Assembly (NCBI GenBank): GCA_037074705.1 | Contig: CM073591.1 | Span: 83,468,032-83,532,031 of the forward strand | Origin: Zhengitettix transpicula | Taxonomy: Eukaryota > Arthropoda > Insecta > Orthoptera > Tetrigidae | DNA length: 64,000 nt | Direction of reading: 5' to 3' | Shown: piece by piece, positions 11,101 through 20,747 of the stretch | Numbering within the stretch: the stretch's first letter is position 1 | Layout: every line of letters starts with the position of its first letter | The notes under the pieces: model-generated | Told to the model about the DNA's origin: nothing | The model's input: the letters and a program-made list of their open reading frames with translations, nothing else | Databases searched by the model: none | Translations under genes and position numbers: made by a program

Positions 11101-13889
11101 TGCAAATAATTTCAAATCAGGTGTCAGAATTTCATATCTAAAACAATAGTACACATTTTAAAACCAACTACATTTGAATTTGCATCTCATTCAATTCTCG
11201 TTACTTCACCTGAATGGTGATGGGCGGCAGTTTGTTGATGATGAACAGTAAGTGAAAGAGGTTGAGTATCCGCTGTCGGAACTACCCTGATACCCCCAGA
11301 CGAAGCCAACAGCTGTATTGTTGGGCTGACCAAGGCTGCAGTTAATCCTGGACCCGCACTGACCATCTGTGGATATAATAAAAATCACGTTCTGATGTTA
11401 CCGAAAATGAAATACAGGAAAATAGAATTGATCCTAACAGATGAAAATATTATTTCGCTTCAATAACTAAATATATTTTCATCGAGAGTTGGTTAACAAT
11501 ATAGGACATTGCTTAAATTGACGAGACATAGGAAGTGATTTGCTCCCTGTAACTACTTACGTGTGCAGAGACAGGGAGCTGGACGTGGTGCTGCTGGGGC
11601 TGCTGCACGGCTGCGGTCACCCTGCTACACTGAATGTCTTCCGCAGTTGGGGAACATGGAGTTGCCGCACTCGATAGAGAAGAAGTGCTGCTGTACAACG
11701 GTCCTCCTCTTTGCAAAGGTTCTTCACCTTCGCTTAGATCAGCAGCTGCTGCACAAAAGAATTTTACTTTATACATTTAAAGGACACACTAACGTAGGGT
11801 CACTTTTAAAAGGTTTACCAGCCTGATTTTTACCTGAAGTGGTGGAAGCTGTGTGTGAGATGGCGTCTCGCACACCCCTAACTTCTTCGACGGCGGTCGG
11901 AACGACTTCCGGCAACAGAGTATTAAAGTCTATGTGGTCCCACTGCGCAGACAGATCCTTTTTGAGGTTGGCCAACTTCTGTTGAGCCGCTATTTTCTCT
12001 CGAGCCAGTCGCTCCATCTCATGTTCGTACTCGCGTTCTTTTCTCCTCAGAGTCTGTCGGCAGAATTTACATTTATTGTAACGCTGATCACATTCGACGT
12101 TCAATAAGATTTTAGAAGTTAATACAAACATATCTCAGGCAGTGTTCAACATATTAGAAGCTAGGATTTTCCACACAATAATGTCCACAGACGACATTGC
12201 ATTATAAAGAATCTAATTTGATAAGCTCAATAATTTGGACGTCGTAGGTCTCAAAGCGGTCCATTATATAATCAATAAATATGACGAGCAGTTATTTAAT
12301 TTCCGTAGGTGTTCCCAGTGAATAAGCTGCTGGAATTGTTCTAGTGTTTCCAATCGGGTGGCGTTGACTAAGCACGACGTTTCTTCACCCAGGGACTAAA
12401 CATTGGATTTAGTCAACGTCTCCCGATTTGAAACCCAAGAACAATTTAAGCAGCATTTAATCAGTCAACTGCAGGCCAAAATTATTTATACTATTCTTTC
12501 CCCCAGCGGCCTGAAGTGGCCAAAGCCGCCGCTGTTCACGCGTTCATAGAGACTATTTCTCCCAGGATCCCAGAGGCCAACAGAAGTGAACGTGTATTAC
12601 AGACCACCCCGACCGATCGATATCAGTGGTTTCAGTTTATCGAAAACGTGAAGAATAATTAATCGCTGTAGGGCGTGAGCTATTTAAATTTTCGCAGTCT
12701 GTAGAATCTCTGTGAGTGTTGTATTTACGCTTATACAGGTGTTTCTACTCGAACAAAACCTGAAGTAGGTATTGTAAGGTAAGTGTATTAAAATTAATTT
12801 TTAGGGTATTAGATACAAACAGAATGCCAATTACGTCCTAAAAATCGGCGCTAAAGCTACAGCAGCCGCCGCGTTAAAGCGGGAGCTTTACTGACGAATA
12901 AGTGAAGTGAGTCAGACGAAGAAAATGGGAGGGGAGCAACAGGTCGAGGAAGACGTGGCAACCCCGCGATCCACGTGCTCTGCAGGCACGTGCGCCCACA
13001 TGCAACCGCGCCGTTGCCAAGAGCGGGCGAAGGGGCACGTGACGACGTCTAGGGCCGACGCCGAGGAAAGGCGCACGTGAGTGGAGGCAGGTCGCCGAAG
13101 CGGCAAGGCCGCCGGGTGAACGGCCTTCGCTCCGCCCACTCACGCCAACGCCTTCGCGGCCCGGGGTCCCAGGATCCATAAATCACTTAGAACGCGAAAA
13201 TCGGGTCAAACGACGCCCCGCTAGGTCTGCACGCGTATTGACACGAATAACTACGTATTCTAAAAAAAATTAATTCTCAGAGAAAAGGTAAACATAGTGG
13301 GGAGAGGGAGCGAGAAAGGGTACTGGTTCGGCGACTCGGCAACGCCGCTGAGGCGTCACGGAGTCTGGCGCGATCAGCTGGCGGCCGTACCTGGATATAC
13401 CGCAGGGCGCTGTGCAGGATGCTCAGGTTCGAGGACTTCTTCTCTTCCGGGGTAGCGGGAAGCTGCTTCTTCAGAAGTTCGAAGCACTCCTTCAGGTGGG
13501 CGCGTCGATTTTTCTCCAGCTTGTTGTGTACTTCCCTCGTTCCCAAACTGCAAAAACAAATGTCAGGTCACGTCTCGTCATCGGCGCGCGGAAAGAGGGG
13601 GAGGGGCTATCTAGCTCTAAAGACTTTCGCGAAAGAGTACTGACACTCGCTTCTGGAAATCCTTGCCGTCGTCCGCAGGGAAGACGGCGGTCCGCGGGGA
13701 GAGGCCGCCATTCGTGGTGGCCGTGGGGGCGGCGGCGGCGGAGATGCGGGCCGGGGGCGGCGGGCTGGCAGGCTCCTCCTCTGCAACGCACACCACAATC
13801 AGCGGATCTTTCTTAGGGTCAAGAGGGAATTTGAAAAGGAACGGGTCGATAAGAGACGCGAGGGGGAGGGAGAGGGGAGGCCCTGACAT
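8036..13889 (-). CDS. Mnt: Max-binding bHLH-zipper repressor Mnt, eight chained coding exons
   Basis: Mnt dimerises with Max in the nucleus, binds CACGTG E-boxes and represses Myc/Max targets. Eight exons join in phase with GT-AG introns: 13889-13645, 13547-13391, 12053-11834, 11748-11561, 11366-11210, 11099-10935, 10791-10577 and 8176-8036 (TGA 8038-8036), giving 495 residues. The basic region holds the H-E-R contact set (HNKLEKNRR, about residues 89-97). Helix 1, loop and helix 2 end at ALRYIQ (134), and the zipper starts at TLRRKEREYEHEMERLAREK. This order and the conserved C-terminal tail (GHAPVSGITHVVAPLGSH) match vertebrate MNT. The weakest junction is the donor of the first exon (intron gtcagt at 13644). 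The ATG at 13889 directly follows an in-frame TGA. An acceptor at 13781 (gcgttgcag) would instead allow splicing from an upstream exon. No Sin3-interaction (SID) motif is visible, so a further 5' exon is likely. Confidence 0.9.
8560..9480 (-). repeat. Diverged copy of the 280-bp-unit interspersed element
   Basis: The minus-strand translation MTPISVVFTLFSCKP... GLKLYTNHIGRNTINLI closely resembles translations of the arrays at 50.4-52.8 and 53.2-54.8 kb (for example MTPNSVVFALFFCKATPPQT at 53555). Nucleotide blocks such as the reverse complement of acgaaatttggtgaaattt recur at 8.9 and 9.45 kb. It sits in the last Mnt intron in antisense orientation to the copies at 50-54 kb. Confidence 0.65.
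9490..10505. repeat. Degenerate minisatellite, about 31-bp unit, in the last Mnt intron
   Basis: The motif AAGGTACC..GGAGTATTTTTGACTCT recurs about thirty times with substitutions and small indels, so GGTACC and TATTTTTGACTC appear over and over for 1 kb. A 13-base G run lies near 9598. Units are too diverged for simple replication slippage to be recent. Confidence 0.75.
10577..10791 (-). CDS. Mnt: Mnt exon encoding the conserved His/Val-rich tail region
   Basis: Phase-1 entry after tttatttag and phase-0 exit at AAAG|gtagca. The segment SIGHAPVSGITHVVAPLGSH and the following VVSQGSQVAHILATP resemble the GHITVHPATLNHVAHLGSQL region of vertebrate MNT. If the donor is not used, the frame reads on to a stop at 10549, giving an alternative end (VARPSIIIL). 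Confidence 0.85.
10935..11099 (-). CDS. Mnt: Mnt central exon
   Basis: Phase-1 entry after atttgcag and phase-1 exit at GGTG|gtgagt. Encodes LGSDRLRESPTTASISLPTL then LTNKMVALPGGAELNLLPAN. No known domain. A second, poorer donor 4 bases earlier would shift the frame, so 10935 is preferred. Confidence 0.8.
11210..11366 (-). CDS. Mnt: Mnt central exon, hydrophobic/polar low-complexity
   Basis: Phase-0 entry after tatatccacag and phase-1 exit at TCAG|gtgaag. Reads MVSAGPGLTAALVSPTIQLL then GGIRVVPTADTQPLSLTVHH. No named domain. Accepted because both splice sites are good and the phases fit both neighbours. Confidence 0.8.
11561..11748 (-). CDS. Mnt: Mnt central exon, Ser/Gln/His-rich, tandem acceptor
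   Basis: Phase-1 entry, phase-0 exit at a near-perfect donor (CAC|gtaagt). The product is low-complexity (SSTSSLSSAATPCSPTAEDI, then a QQPQQHH run), as expected for the linker of Mnt. The acceptor is a NAGNAG (gcagcag), so 11748 or 11745 can be used, adding or dropping one alanine. Confidence 0.8.
11834..12053 (-). CDS. Mnt: Mnt leucine-zipper exon
   Basis: The exon is entered in phase 0 after cag and leaves in phase 1 at TCAG|gtaaaa. It encodes TLRRKEREYEHEMERLAREK followed by IAAQQKLANLKKDLSAQW, which continues helix 2 into the leucine zipper used to pair with Max. It is nearly identical to vertebrate MNT through the EYEHEMERLAREKIA block. After the zipper the sequence becomes acidic and low-homology. 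Confidence 0.93.
12315..12466. mobile_element. Foldback element (MITE-like) in a Mnt intron
   Basis: Left arm 12315-12371 (gctgctggaattgttctagt ... gttgactaa) pairs imperfectly with the reverse complement of 12408-12466. The loop is about 36 bases. No ORF. The superfamily is not determinable from the termini. Confidence 0.6.
12972..13079. promoter_or_regulatory. Cluster of four CACGTG E-boxes in a CpG-rich intron segment
   Basis: Canonical CACGTG palindromes lie at 12972-12977, 12987-12992, 13036-13041 and 13074-13079, with a CACATG at 12998-13003. A fifth CACGTG is at 13904-13909, by the proposed Mnt start. CACGTG is the recognised site of Max heterodimers including Mnt/Max and Myc/Max. The cluster lies in the intron immediately 3' of the bHLH exon, in GC-rich sequence unlike the surrounding intron. 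Autoregulation is inference. Confidence 0.6.
13391..13547 (-). CDS. Mnt: Mnt bHLH exon
   Basis: This exon encodes the whole basic region and both helices (LGTREVHNKLEKNRR... to ALRYIQ). It is bounded by acceptor tttttgcag and donor CAG|gtacgg. The basic region has the His, Glu and Arg positions that read CACGTG. The loop (PATPEEKKSSN) is of Mnt/Mad type. Exit phase is 0, matching the next exon. Confidence 0.93.
13645..13889 (-). CDS. Mnt: Mnt 5'-most exon seen: proline/alanine-rich N-terminal segment
   Basis: The open frame runs from ATG 13889 through a proline- and alanine-rich stretch (EEEPASPPPPARISAAAAP) to DDGKDFQKR just before the bHLH exon. Two models fit. In the first, translation starts at 13889. 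In the second, an acceptor at 13781 makes 13780-13645 an internal exon entered in phase 1. The exit must be phase 2; the only GT that fits is at 13644-13643 (GT|gtcagt), giving the junction KR-V-LGTREV, close to the vertebrate arrangement in which KR precedes GTREV by a few residues. The donor is weak, so this exon is less certain than the rest. Confidence 0.6.
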
Positions 13890-13949
13890 TCAGGCCTCGC
13901 CAACACGTGACTAGCGGTCACGCTGATACGCAGCGCGCATGCTTCGAGG

Positions 13950-14300
13950 CGCAGCCCTGACCCAAAAATAGCGGCTAGCAGGCCGCTGCGAGGTCGCCAA
14001 AATTCTACGGCACAACAGGTTGCGGGGCAATTCTAGCTTCGCTGGGGTCCCACGCACACCGAAGAGTTATTTATTTCGAAAAAATATAAAATAAAAGCGG
14101 GAGTGCTTAGGCGACGACGTCCCGATCGACGGGCCCGCACCTCCCGTCACCTCCTTCAGTCGCGAAATCCAGACAAGACCACTCTACCGACAGCCTTCCA
14201 AATTCCACCTTTAGTTGAAACTTGTTTTCAGAAAGACATAAAGCAACGTCGATAGGCAAAAATCAAAATACAAACAATCGTTTTTTACTTTAGTATCGTG
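13950..14300 (-). promoter_or_regulatory. CpG-rich region upstream of the first Mnt exon seen
   Basis: CpG-rich sequence continues from the exon at 13889 to about 14170, then falls to AT-rich. It could be a Mnt promoter if translation starts at 13889. This is inference from composition and position only. Confidence 0.3.
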
Positions 14301-15144
14301 AAGAACAGTTGAGTTCATTCGATATCGAGTGATAACATTTATTATAACTTTTGTGCGGTTAAACTATGAATTTGGACAACCTAAAATATACTTAAATTAT
14401 TGGACAAAACATAATTATCATGAAGACGTCAGTGATATTTTCTGCAAATTTACCTTGAAAAGCTATACCCGCTTTACGAGCAGGCCTGTTTTATTTGTTT
14501 TGGGTTTAAAGAACCGCTGTGCGACGCAGAAACGGAACTGCGGGAGTTAAAGTTCGGCTGAGGATCTGCGACCAGATAATATTATCGGAGACGTCACTGT
14601 AAAAGCGTCACGCGGCGCAATCTACAACACGGTGTGCGAAAATTTACGAGCCCGCGGGAAGGAAACTGTGCAAATGGAAGCGGACAAGTGTGGAGGATTT
14701 CGCAGGTAGGCGGTGCCCCGGAGTAAACCCTGACCCACTTCCTAAGCCGTAACCCTGACAGAACGGAACGGCGCGTGTGGCGTACGGCTCATCGCCACGT
14801 CACGCAGAAATTGAAAGTTCCCATCACTAGCATTACCCGCAGACTCTAAATCAGAATACAACAGGATGACATGCGAAGCTCAAGCTGGCAGGAGTAAGGC
14901 GTTGCCCATGACGTATTTTAAACAACAATCAATTGCAGAGAGATAACCTTGAAAAGACGGATAATCAAATACAGCTTCACAACACTACTTAGATGAAAGG
15001 TACCTTATGGCCCGAAAGAAGGGTGAAAAGTGACTACAGTTAGAAGTATGACCAATTATATATATAAACCTTATTCACATAGATGTCAGAAATTACGAAA
15101 AAAAAATTTCCTCGAATAAACCTTAGATTGGTAATTGAAACCAT

Positions 15145-15150
15145 TTTATT
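15145..15150 (-). terminator. Poly-A signal of the small membrane-protein gene
   Basis: AATAAA on the minus strand, 64 bases downstream of the TAG at 15216-15214; spacing is typical of a compact 3' UTR. Confidence 0.5.
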
Positions 15151-15213
15151 TCGCAATAGGTATCTGTACACAACGGCGAGAAATTTAGCAGATATGAATA
15201 TCAAAGCTCACGT

Positions 15214-15706
15214 CTAGACAGTTTCTTCAGAACTATCTGGAGCTCCAGATGCCCCAAATAACAAATACTGCCCTTCAATCTTGTCACAATATTTGAGATC
15301 TAACACTAAATAAACGGCGCATAAAATTATGCTGCACAGAGCTACGTCTAAAAAGAATGTTGGGATAAATACGTCATGGAAGTGCATAATAGCCGCAATA
15401 CAAACTGCAGGTTGATTAAAATTATTCGAAAAAATTCTTCCCTCGGAAGGCAAAAGTATTATCTGTATGAAATCAAGAGATGAACGGCGAAACGTCATAA
15501 TTTTTCTTTCTTTCTTTGAGCTAAATAAGCGACTCCTAATTTCGCAATGAGTTATAAATATTCCTCGAAATTAGATTTATTTTCGATGCCGGCTGTATAG
15601 AGTAAAGTGACGCACCGAGCAGGTAATGTCGGATCCATTTCTTCTTGGGCGGCGGGGCCATCCAGCAGTCACCGCAGTCCAGCGAGTCGACCATCAGCAC
15701 GCCCAT
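15214..15706 (-). CDS. Predicted 74-residue single-pass membrane protein (two exons)
   Basis: Exon 1, 15706-15616, starts at an ATG with A at -3 and G at +4 and encodes MGVLMVDSLDCGDCWMAPPP then KKKWIRHYLL, leaving in phase 1 at CTCG|gtgcgt. Exon 2, 15347-15214, follows a strong acceptor (cattctttttag) and restores the frame with Asp. It encodes a hydrophobic helix (DVALCSIILCAVYLVLDL, about residues 31-48), then a polar tail ending SGAPDSSEETV and a TAG. AATAAA lies 64 bases after the stop (15150-15145). The basic PPKKKW patch before the helix suggests a cytoplasmic N-terminus by the positive-inside rule. I do not recognise the family. Exon 1 could alternatively splice in phase to Mnt at 13780; the local intron, terminal exon and poly-A signal favour a separate gene. 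Confidence 0.6.
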
Positions 15707-15900
15707 GCTCGAGGCCAGCCACCAACTGAATGCCGCTGCGCTCGCTAGTTTCTTCCGCGCCGCTCCGTGTCGCTCCGCCAGTCCCCACTCCGCGCGCTGT
15801 TGCCAAACCTCGCGGCTAACCTACTTGTAGCCACGCGACTTGCAGCTTCCGTACCGATCCCGGTACGATTTTCCCACTTGCATTACGTTCCGCGGACATA
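15617..15900 (-). promoter_or_regulatory. CpG-rich promoter region of the small membrane-protein gene
   Basis: GC- and CpG-rich sequence (for example ccgcgccgctccgtgtcgct) contrasts with the AT-rich flanks and directly precedes the predicted ATG at 15706. No TATA box was seen. The transcription start is not determinable. Confidence 0.4.
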
Positions 15901-16401
15901 GCCGTGGGCGACGAGAACGCTAACGATGTCAGGTGAAGCGTACGGCCTTCTGCGTGTCCGTGGGGGTTATCGTTTAACACTTAGGGAGACTAGTGCAAAT
16001 TTCATGCGGTGGCTGACATGCGTCATCGTAGGAGGCGTTTCTGGTCCGACGGCAAGCAAAGAGGAAATCTGGATTACCATACGTCAATCGCTGGCGTTTT
16101 TTCAATTTTATTTCCTTAAAAATGAATAACAAATAATTTACTTCCGACGAACTAGATACTTTCAGACTATATCGCCCGTCGTCATCAGTTCATCTAATAC
16201 TCCCGATAAATACTTGAAGACAAAACGTTGGAAGCTACAAATAATTTCGAAAATTTATATCAGCAACATAGGGTACATGAAATTTCCGCTCCAAATTTTT
16301 TTCCTCGCTTTCCATTCTCGTTTTAAGCTTGTTTACTTGTTTCGTAGACCTGGGGCGTTTCAAGGATAATCCGCGCGGACTAGGGCTCGACCCGACGACG
16401 A

Positions 16402-16641
16402 TTGTTCGTACTTGGTGAGGCGGCGATCACCAGCCGCGATATCCAGGGTTGCGCCGTAACGCCGACGGACGAATCGGAGGAAGTTGGAAGATGCAGCGTG
16501 ACGCAACTGAGCGGCGCGGCGGCGAAAGTGTGGCCGTGGCCCGGTTACAGCGCTCGGCTGATAGCGATCAATGGCGAGACACGTGGCGCCATGCGAAAAA
16601 CTGCACCCGGCCCGGTCCGGCCGTCGGGACGCAACACGTAA
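16402..16641 (+). other. CpG-rich open segment ending in a strong donor (possible first exon)
   Basis: A CpG-dense block at 16360-16640 is open on the plus strand (ATG 16402; MFVLGEAAITSRDIQGCAVT ...) and ends at CAACAC|gtaagt (donor at 16638). A CACGTG lies at 16580-16585. It could be a divergent or upstream leader exon. No protein similarity is recognised, and the reverse strand is open too. Confidence 0.25.
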
Positions 16642-17798
16642 GTAGTAGGTCATCGCATATTATATATAATACTTATAAGGTATTACAATTTCAAATAGTA
16701 CCACACTACGTATCTGGTCGAGACGGAGACGATGCAAATCGTTACCTAAATTAAACAAATACCGCCCCTCTATGCCGAAACTGACCCGACAGGTACGACT
16801 GTCTCCTGCGTTGCGAGAATTCAACTTCGCAAATATGCTTATAGAGGCGAGACTACCTCACATACGCGCTGGAAGTTGCGACATGGATACACCGTCCCGC
16901 CGGTGACAGTTTTCCAGGGCGGCCTAGCAGAGGATGATGATTCATAGTATTATCAACTAGCGATTACGGCTGTGCTTTCCCAGACTCAGGAAGGCATCTC
17001 ACGCCTCATTACTCACGTAGTGGACTTTTGGCCATCAAGCTACCTTTCATTTTATTTTCACATATTTAATATATAACAATTATTCACACTATTACACGAA
17101 AATAGATACCATACATTCTAGAATTTAATTGAATGTTGATTAAAAAACATATCAGAATTCACATACTATATTCGTATCACACTTTATTTAATATTTCAAT
17201 CCATAATTTACTTAACAATTTAGTCATCAACGGAAGTTTAGTAAAATATGTAATATTTGCATATACAAGTTTTTACAAGTAGCATATCAAAACAAGGTAA
17301 CATGTTAATATATCTACTCTATACACATTACATAAAACGTACTAAACAGGAGCGACACGCAAGTAATTTTCTTCACTGTCACAGTCTTCCTTCTTCCACA
17401 CCTTCCATGGTTCTACAATGGCGCAGTCTTGACTGTCAGCGGCGGCACAGTCTTCGTCACTTCACGAACTTCTGATCTGATACTTTGCACACTTCTTAAA
17501 CAAATACAGCTAGTGCCTGCAGTTCCCTTTCTTCTTGTTCTCACTTTCAAAATTACTGATAACACTCACTGTCATAGTATCATTTTCCACTTGTACATTC
17601 AAGACATGATTTACTGGCTAACACACAAATACTACTTTTGTATATACATATATATAAGGAGCTTAAAAACTGTATAAACGGGAATGAACACTAAACATAA
17701 CCGTAGTGGCTAGTCTTAAGTTTACTGAATAGTTTATTACAGGGTTTGTTAAAAATACGTAAGGTCAGTGGCTTTATGAGACACGCGTATGAATAAAA

Positions 17799-18263
17799 TC
17801 ATACTTTATAACTTTTCACCAAACTTGGTTGTTGGGATCTAACGCAGTAAATTATAAATGGTTTGGTATCACTTTTCTTGCAATGGTGTGTAGAATTGAT
17901 ATACATTATACATTTTATAATTAAATAAATCCAAGATCGATGGTCCACTAGATGAGTGATGGGGTAAGAATACGGCCTAATCCTCAGGCCAAGCATGGCG
18001 ATGCATTCCTGAGCCCCGGACAGCATAGCCGCAATACTAGTTATCCCCATGCGATTACAAGTTTTACACAGATTTATTTCTCCTTGAAAGTGCTTACTGA
18101 ACGTCACGCTGCCGATATATGTTATTATTGGCTGCAGACCGACGTACTGCGGGAAATCCGCTCCCGCCATCCCAACGAATACTAGTGCGAAAACTCCAGT
18201 CGCGTCAAAAGTGCAACGCCACGTAGATTCGTTTTCTGGAACGTCCCGGATTAACGGCAACAC
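17799..18263 (-). other. Unrecognised 154-codon open frame
   Basis: The longest uninterrupted frame in the window (MLPLIRDVPENESTWRCTFD ...), overlapped by an open plus-strand frame at 17952-18185. No domain, signal peptide or family is recognised. Codon third positions are not clearly biased, so this may be chance or old repeat sequence. Confidence 0.2.
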
Positions 18264-19089
18264 TCACATTGTCGTTTTATTTGAGCTTCATACACGACAG
18301 TCACGGCTCTGAAAACGAACTACTTTCCTAGGATGCTAATGTCAGCTAAAGAATAACCATAGTTTATTAAGATCTTTTAATGTGAAATTATTTTCCAACC
18401 CTCGAAGCCTGCACGGATACATTGAGCCGATTGCTAAATTCGTATACGGATCAATTAGGGCCATTGTCCTGAGGATTAGCAAAATTGGGGTCGCTCCAGT
18501 CGCGCGTCGCAAATAATCTAACTGCAAAAGCGAGCAGAGAGAATGACTTCTGCACTCGAAATATTAAAGTTCATTTGCAATAAACTCCACAAATCTGCAC
18601 GACACGAGATGTTGTCACCAACTACGAATAGAAAAGCATCGCCTTAGCACTTTTGAGACCAGCATTCGTTATAAAGGCATAAACCCATATAATAGTCTTC
18701 AAAATTATATACGAAAAATAAAAACACAGCATTTATTCATATCAATTTTAAATAATGGAGCTTTTTATTTAGTTAAACATTTCATCGAAAGGTCTAAGTA
18801 AATACTAGTAGGCCTAAATAATCTTCTGAAATTCTCTCATAGTCGAGGAAATAAGTAGAAAAATGTCTTTTTATTGAATTACGAATATACTACCCTTCTC
18901 CTTTTTCTTTTCATGTACGACGTGAAACGGCGCAAGAATTGCTGTTGAACATCACGCTGCGTGGAAGTCAATAGAAGATTAGTGATGTGTCGCAGTTTCA
19001 GATAAATTAAGTGTATAGTTTACATATAAATTATATTTGGCGATTAAACTTTGTTTTCTAGGACGCACTGATAATGGTCTTTGTACAAA

Positions 19090-19542
19090 AAAAGTAACGC
19101 TTTATTTTACAGTCGGTAGTGCAAGAGAAAAAAGGGTGTCGTCATCTTCCTTCACAACAACGCGTAACGTCATACTGCCCAGGTGAAGCAGTTTCGCTGG
19201 GACATCATCGACCACCATCCCTACAGCCTGGACCTCGCTCCAAGCGACTTTAACCTTTTTTCCTCACTTGAAGGAGCCCCTAAGAGACCGGCAATTCGCT
19301 TCAGACGAGGAGGTGAAACACTTCGCGATAACGTGGCTGAACACACAAGGACAGGATTTTTTCCAGGAGGGAATATCCAAACTCATTATTCGAAGCGACA
19401 AGTGCCTAAACCGATATGGAGACTATTTCGAAAAATAACCTACTGTATGTACTATCGGGTGGCTTTTTTTGGTTGCATGAAATAAAATGGGCACGTTTCA
19501 CTGCAGGCTTTGTAACCTTAGTTTCTAATCACCCCTCGTACT
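19090..19542 (+). pseudogene. Mariner transposase C-terminal remnant
   Basis: Reads FLHNNA (in place of FLHDNA, so the second catalytic Asp is Asn), then MKQFRWDIIDHHPYSLDLAP and SDFNLF, the third-Asp block of mariner transposases. The 3' terminus tttgtaaccttagtttctaatcacccct (19509-19536) matches the inverted terminus at 43181-43208. The 5' part is absent. Frameshifts follow the last Asp. Confidence 0.75.
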
Positions 19543-20747
19543 TCCTCGTAATTCATTGGCAGCGAAGAAATTAAAATCTTAATTTAATTTCCTTGTATAA
19601 TTTGCAATGTATTTATTGATGTATGCTATTTCCTCTTTAGCGGACTAATAGTTAAACAAATAAATCGAAACCATTATTTTAGTGAAATACCAAAGGTAAG
19701 CCAACGTCAATGTTGGTGTGTGGACATTTCTGGTATTAGGACGACCCTGGTAGCGATTACCGAGATATAAACAATTTTTTACCAGTATATATTTTTTCAA
19801 TCGTATGAGTTAGCATGGAGGGACAGTGCTATTAATAAAAAGTCGGGCCAATGCGTATTATTTGTTTCGCGCATAACGAGGGGAATTGATTAGCAAGTGT
19901 TTAACCTGGATAGATTTCGCCAGCCCGTTAGCCTGTTGTTGGCAGACCTGCATGCCACTCAATGGGATCTAACTTTAGCACCTGCGCTCTTACGCACCCG
20001 ACAAACAAACAATCAACAACACTCCGTCGCTACGTGCACAAATTATGTTACGTCGCGGACTGCGAAAATTTGAGTGACGCCGAAAACACAGAGCTTCTGT
20101 GCCGGCGAGTTTCGTCTAAATAGGTCTCGACGTCGCCAGTAATCGCAAAAAACCAATAACTGATTCGAGGCCGTTTAAACTAACTTTGGCCCCCAGAACT
20201 ATGTCAAGCATAAATTACTACGCCCGGTTCAATCAATCGGAACACCACAAAACACAAAATTCGAACAACCACTTTTTGGATTCCAGAAATGAAAGTGTAC
20301 GTTACCAGAGTAAAAGTACCTATAACGAAGACGTCTATAATAGTAGGTATAAGTAAGAGAAGTCAATGCTCAGTTTCCCTTGAGGATAATTTGGAGGTTA
20401 ATCATGTTCTCTGCACGAAAAGATCTTATTATTCTCCATATCAGTTATATATTGTTTCACACGAACCGATTCCATCAAAATTTCTTTGCTTTGTGTCCCA
20501 CGCAGCCATGCATAAAGCCATTCCAGCTTCCTCTGTAAACGGAAAATGTTCCTAATGTCACCTCCAAGATCCTAAATCTGCTGCGGTAACCTATTTAAAA
20601 TATTCAACACCATACTTGACTTTGTGGACCGCCGAACAGCTATTTGTACTTTTCAGTCACAGTGACCTTGCCGTTGGTGCGGTAACCTTTGCGAATGCTC
20701 GCTTAACCCTTCACTCTACTTCAAAGTCAACGCAGCAGAGTAAAATA

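Noticed and set aside
12874..13179. 101-codon minus-strand open frame rich in Arg/Gly/Ser
   Set aside because: It lies within the intron between two well-defined Mnt exons, in CpG-rich DNA where stop codons are rare; no domain and no splice pair.
15926..16129. 67-codon plus-strand frame
   Set aside because: No family resemblance and poor codon bias; likely chance in the CpG-rich region.
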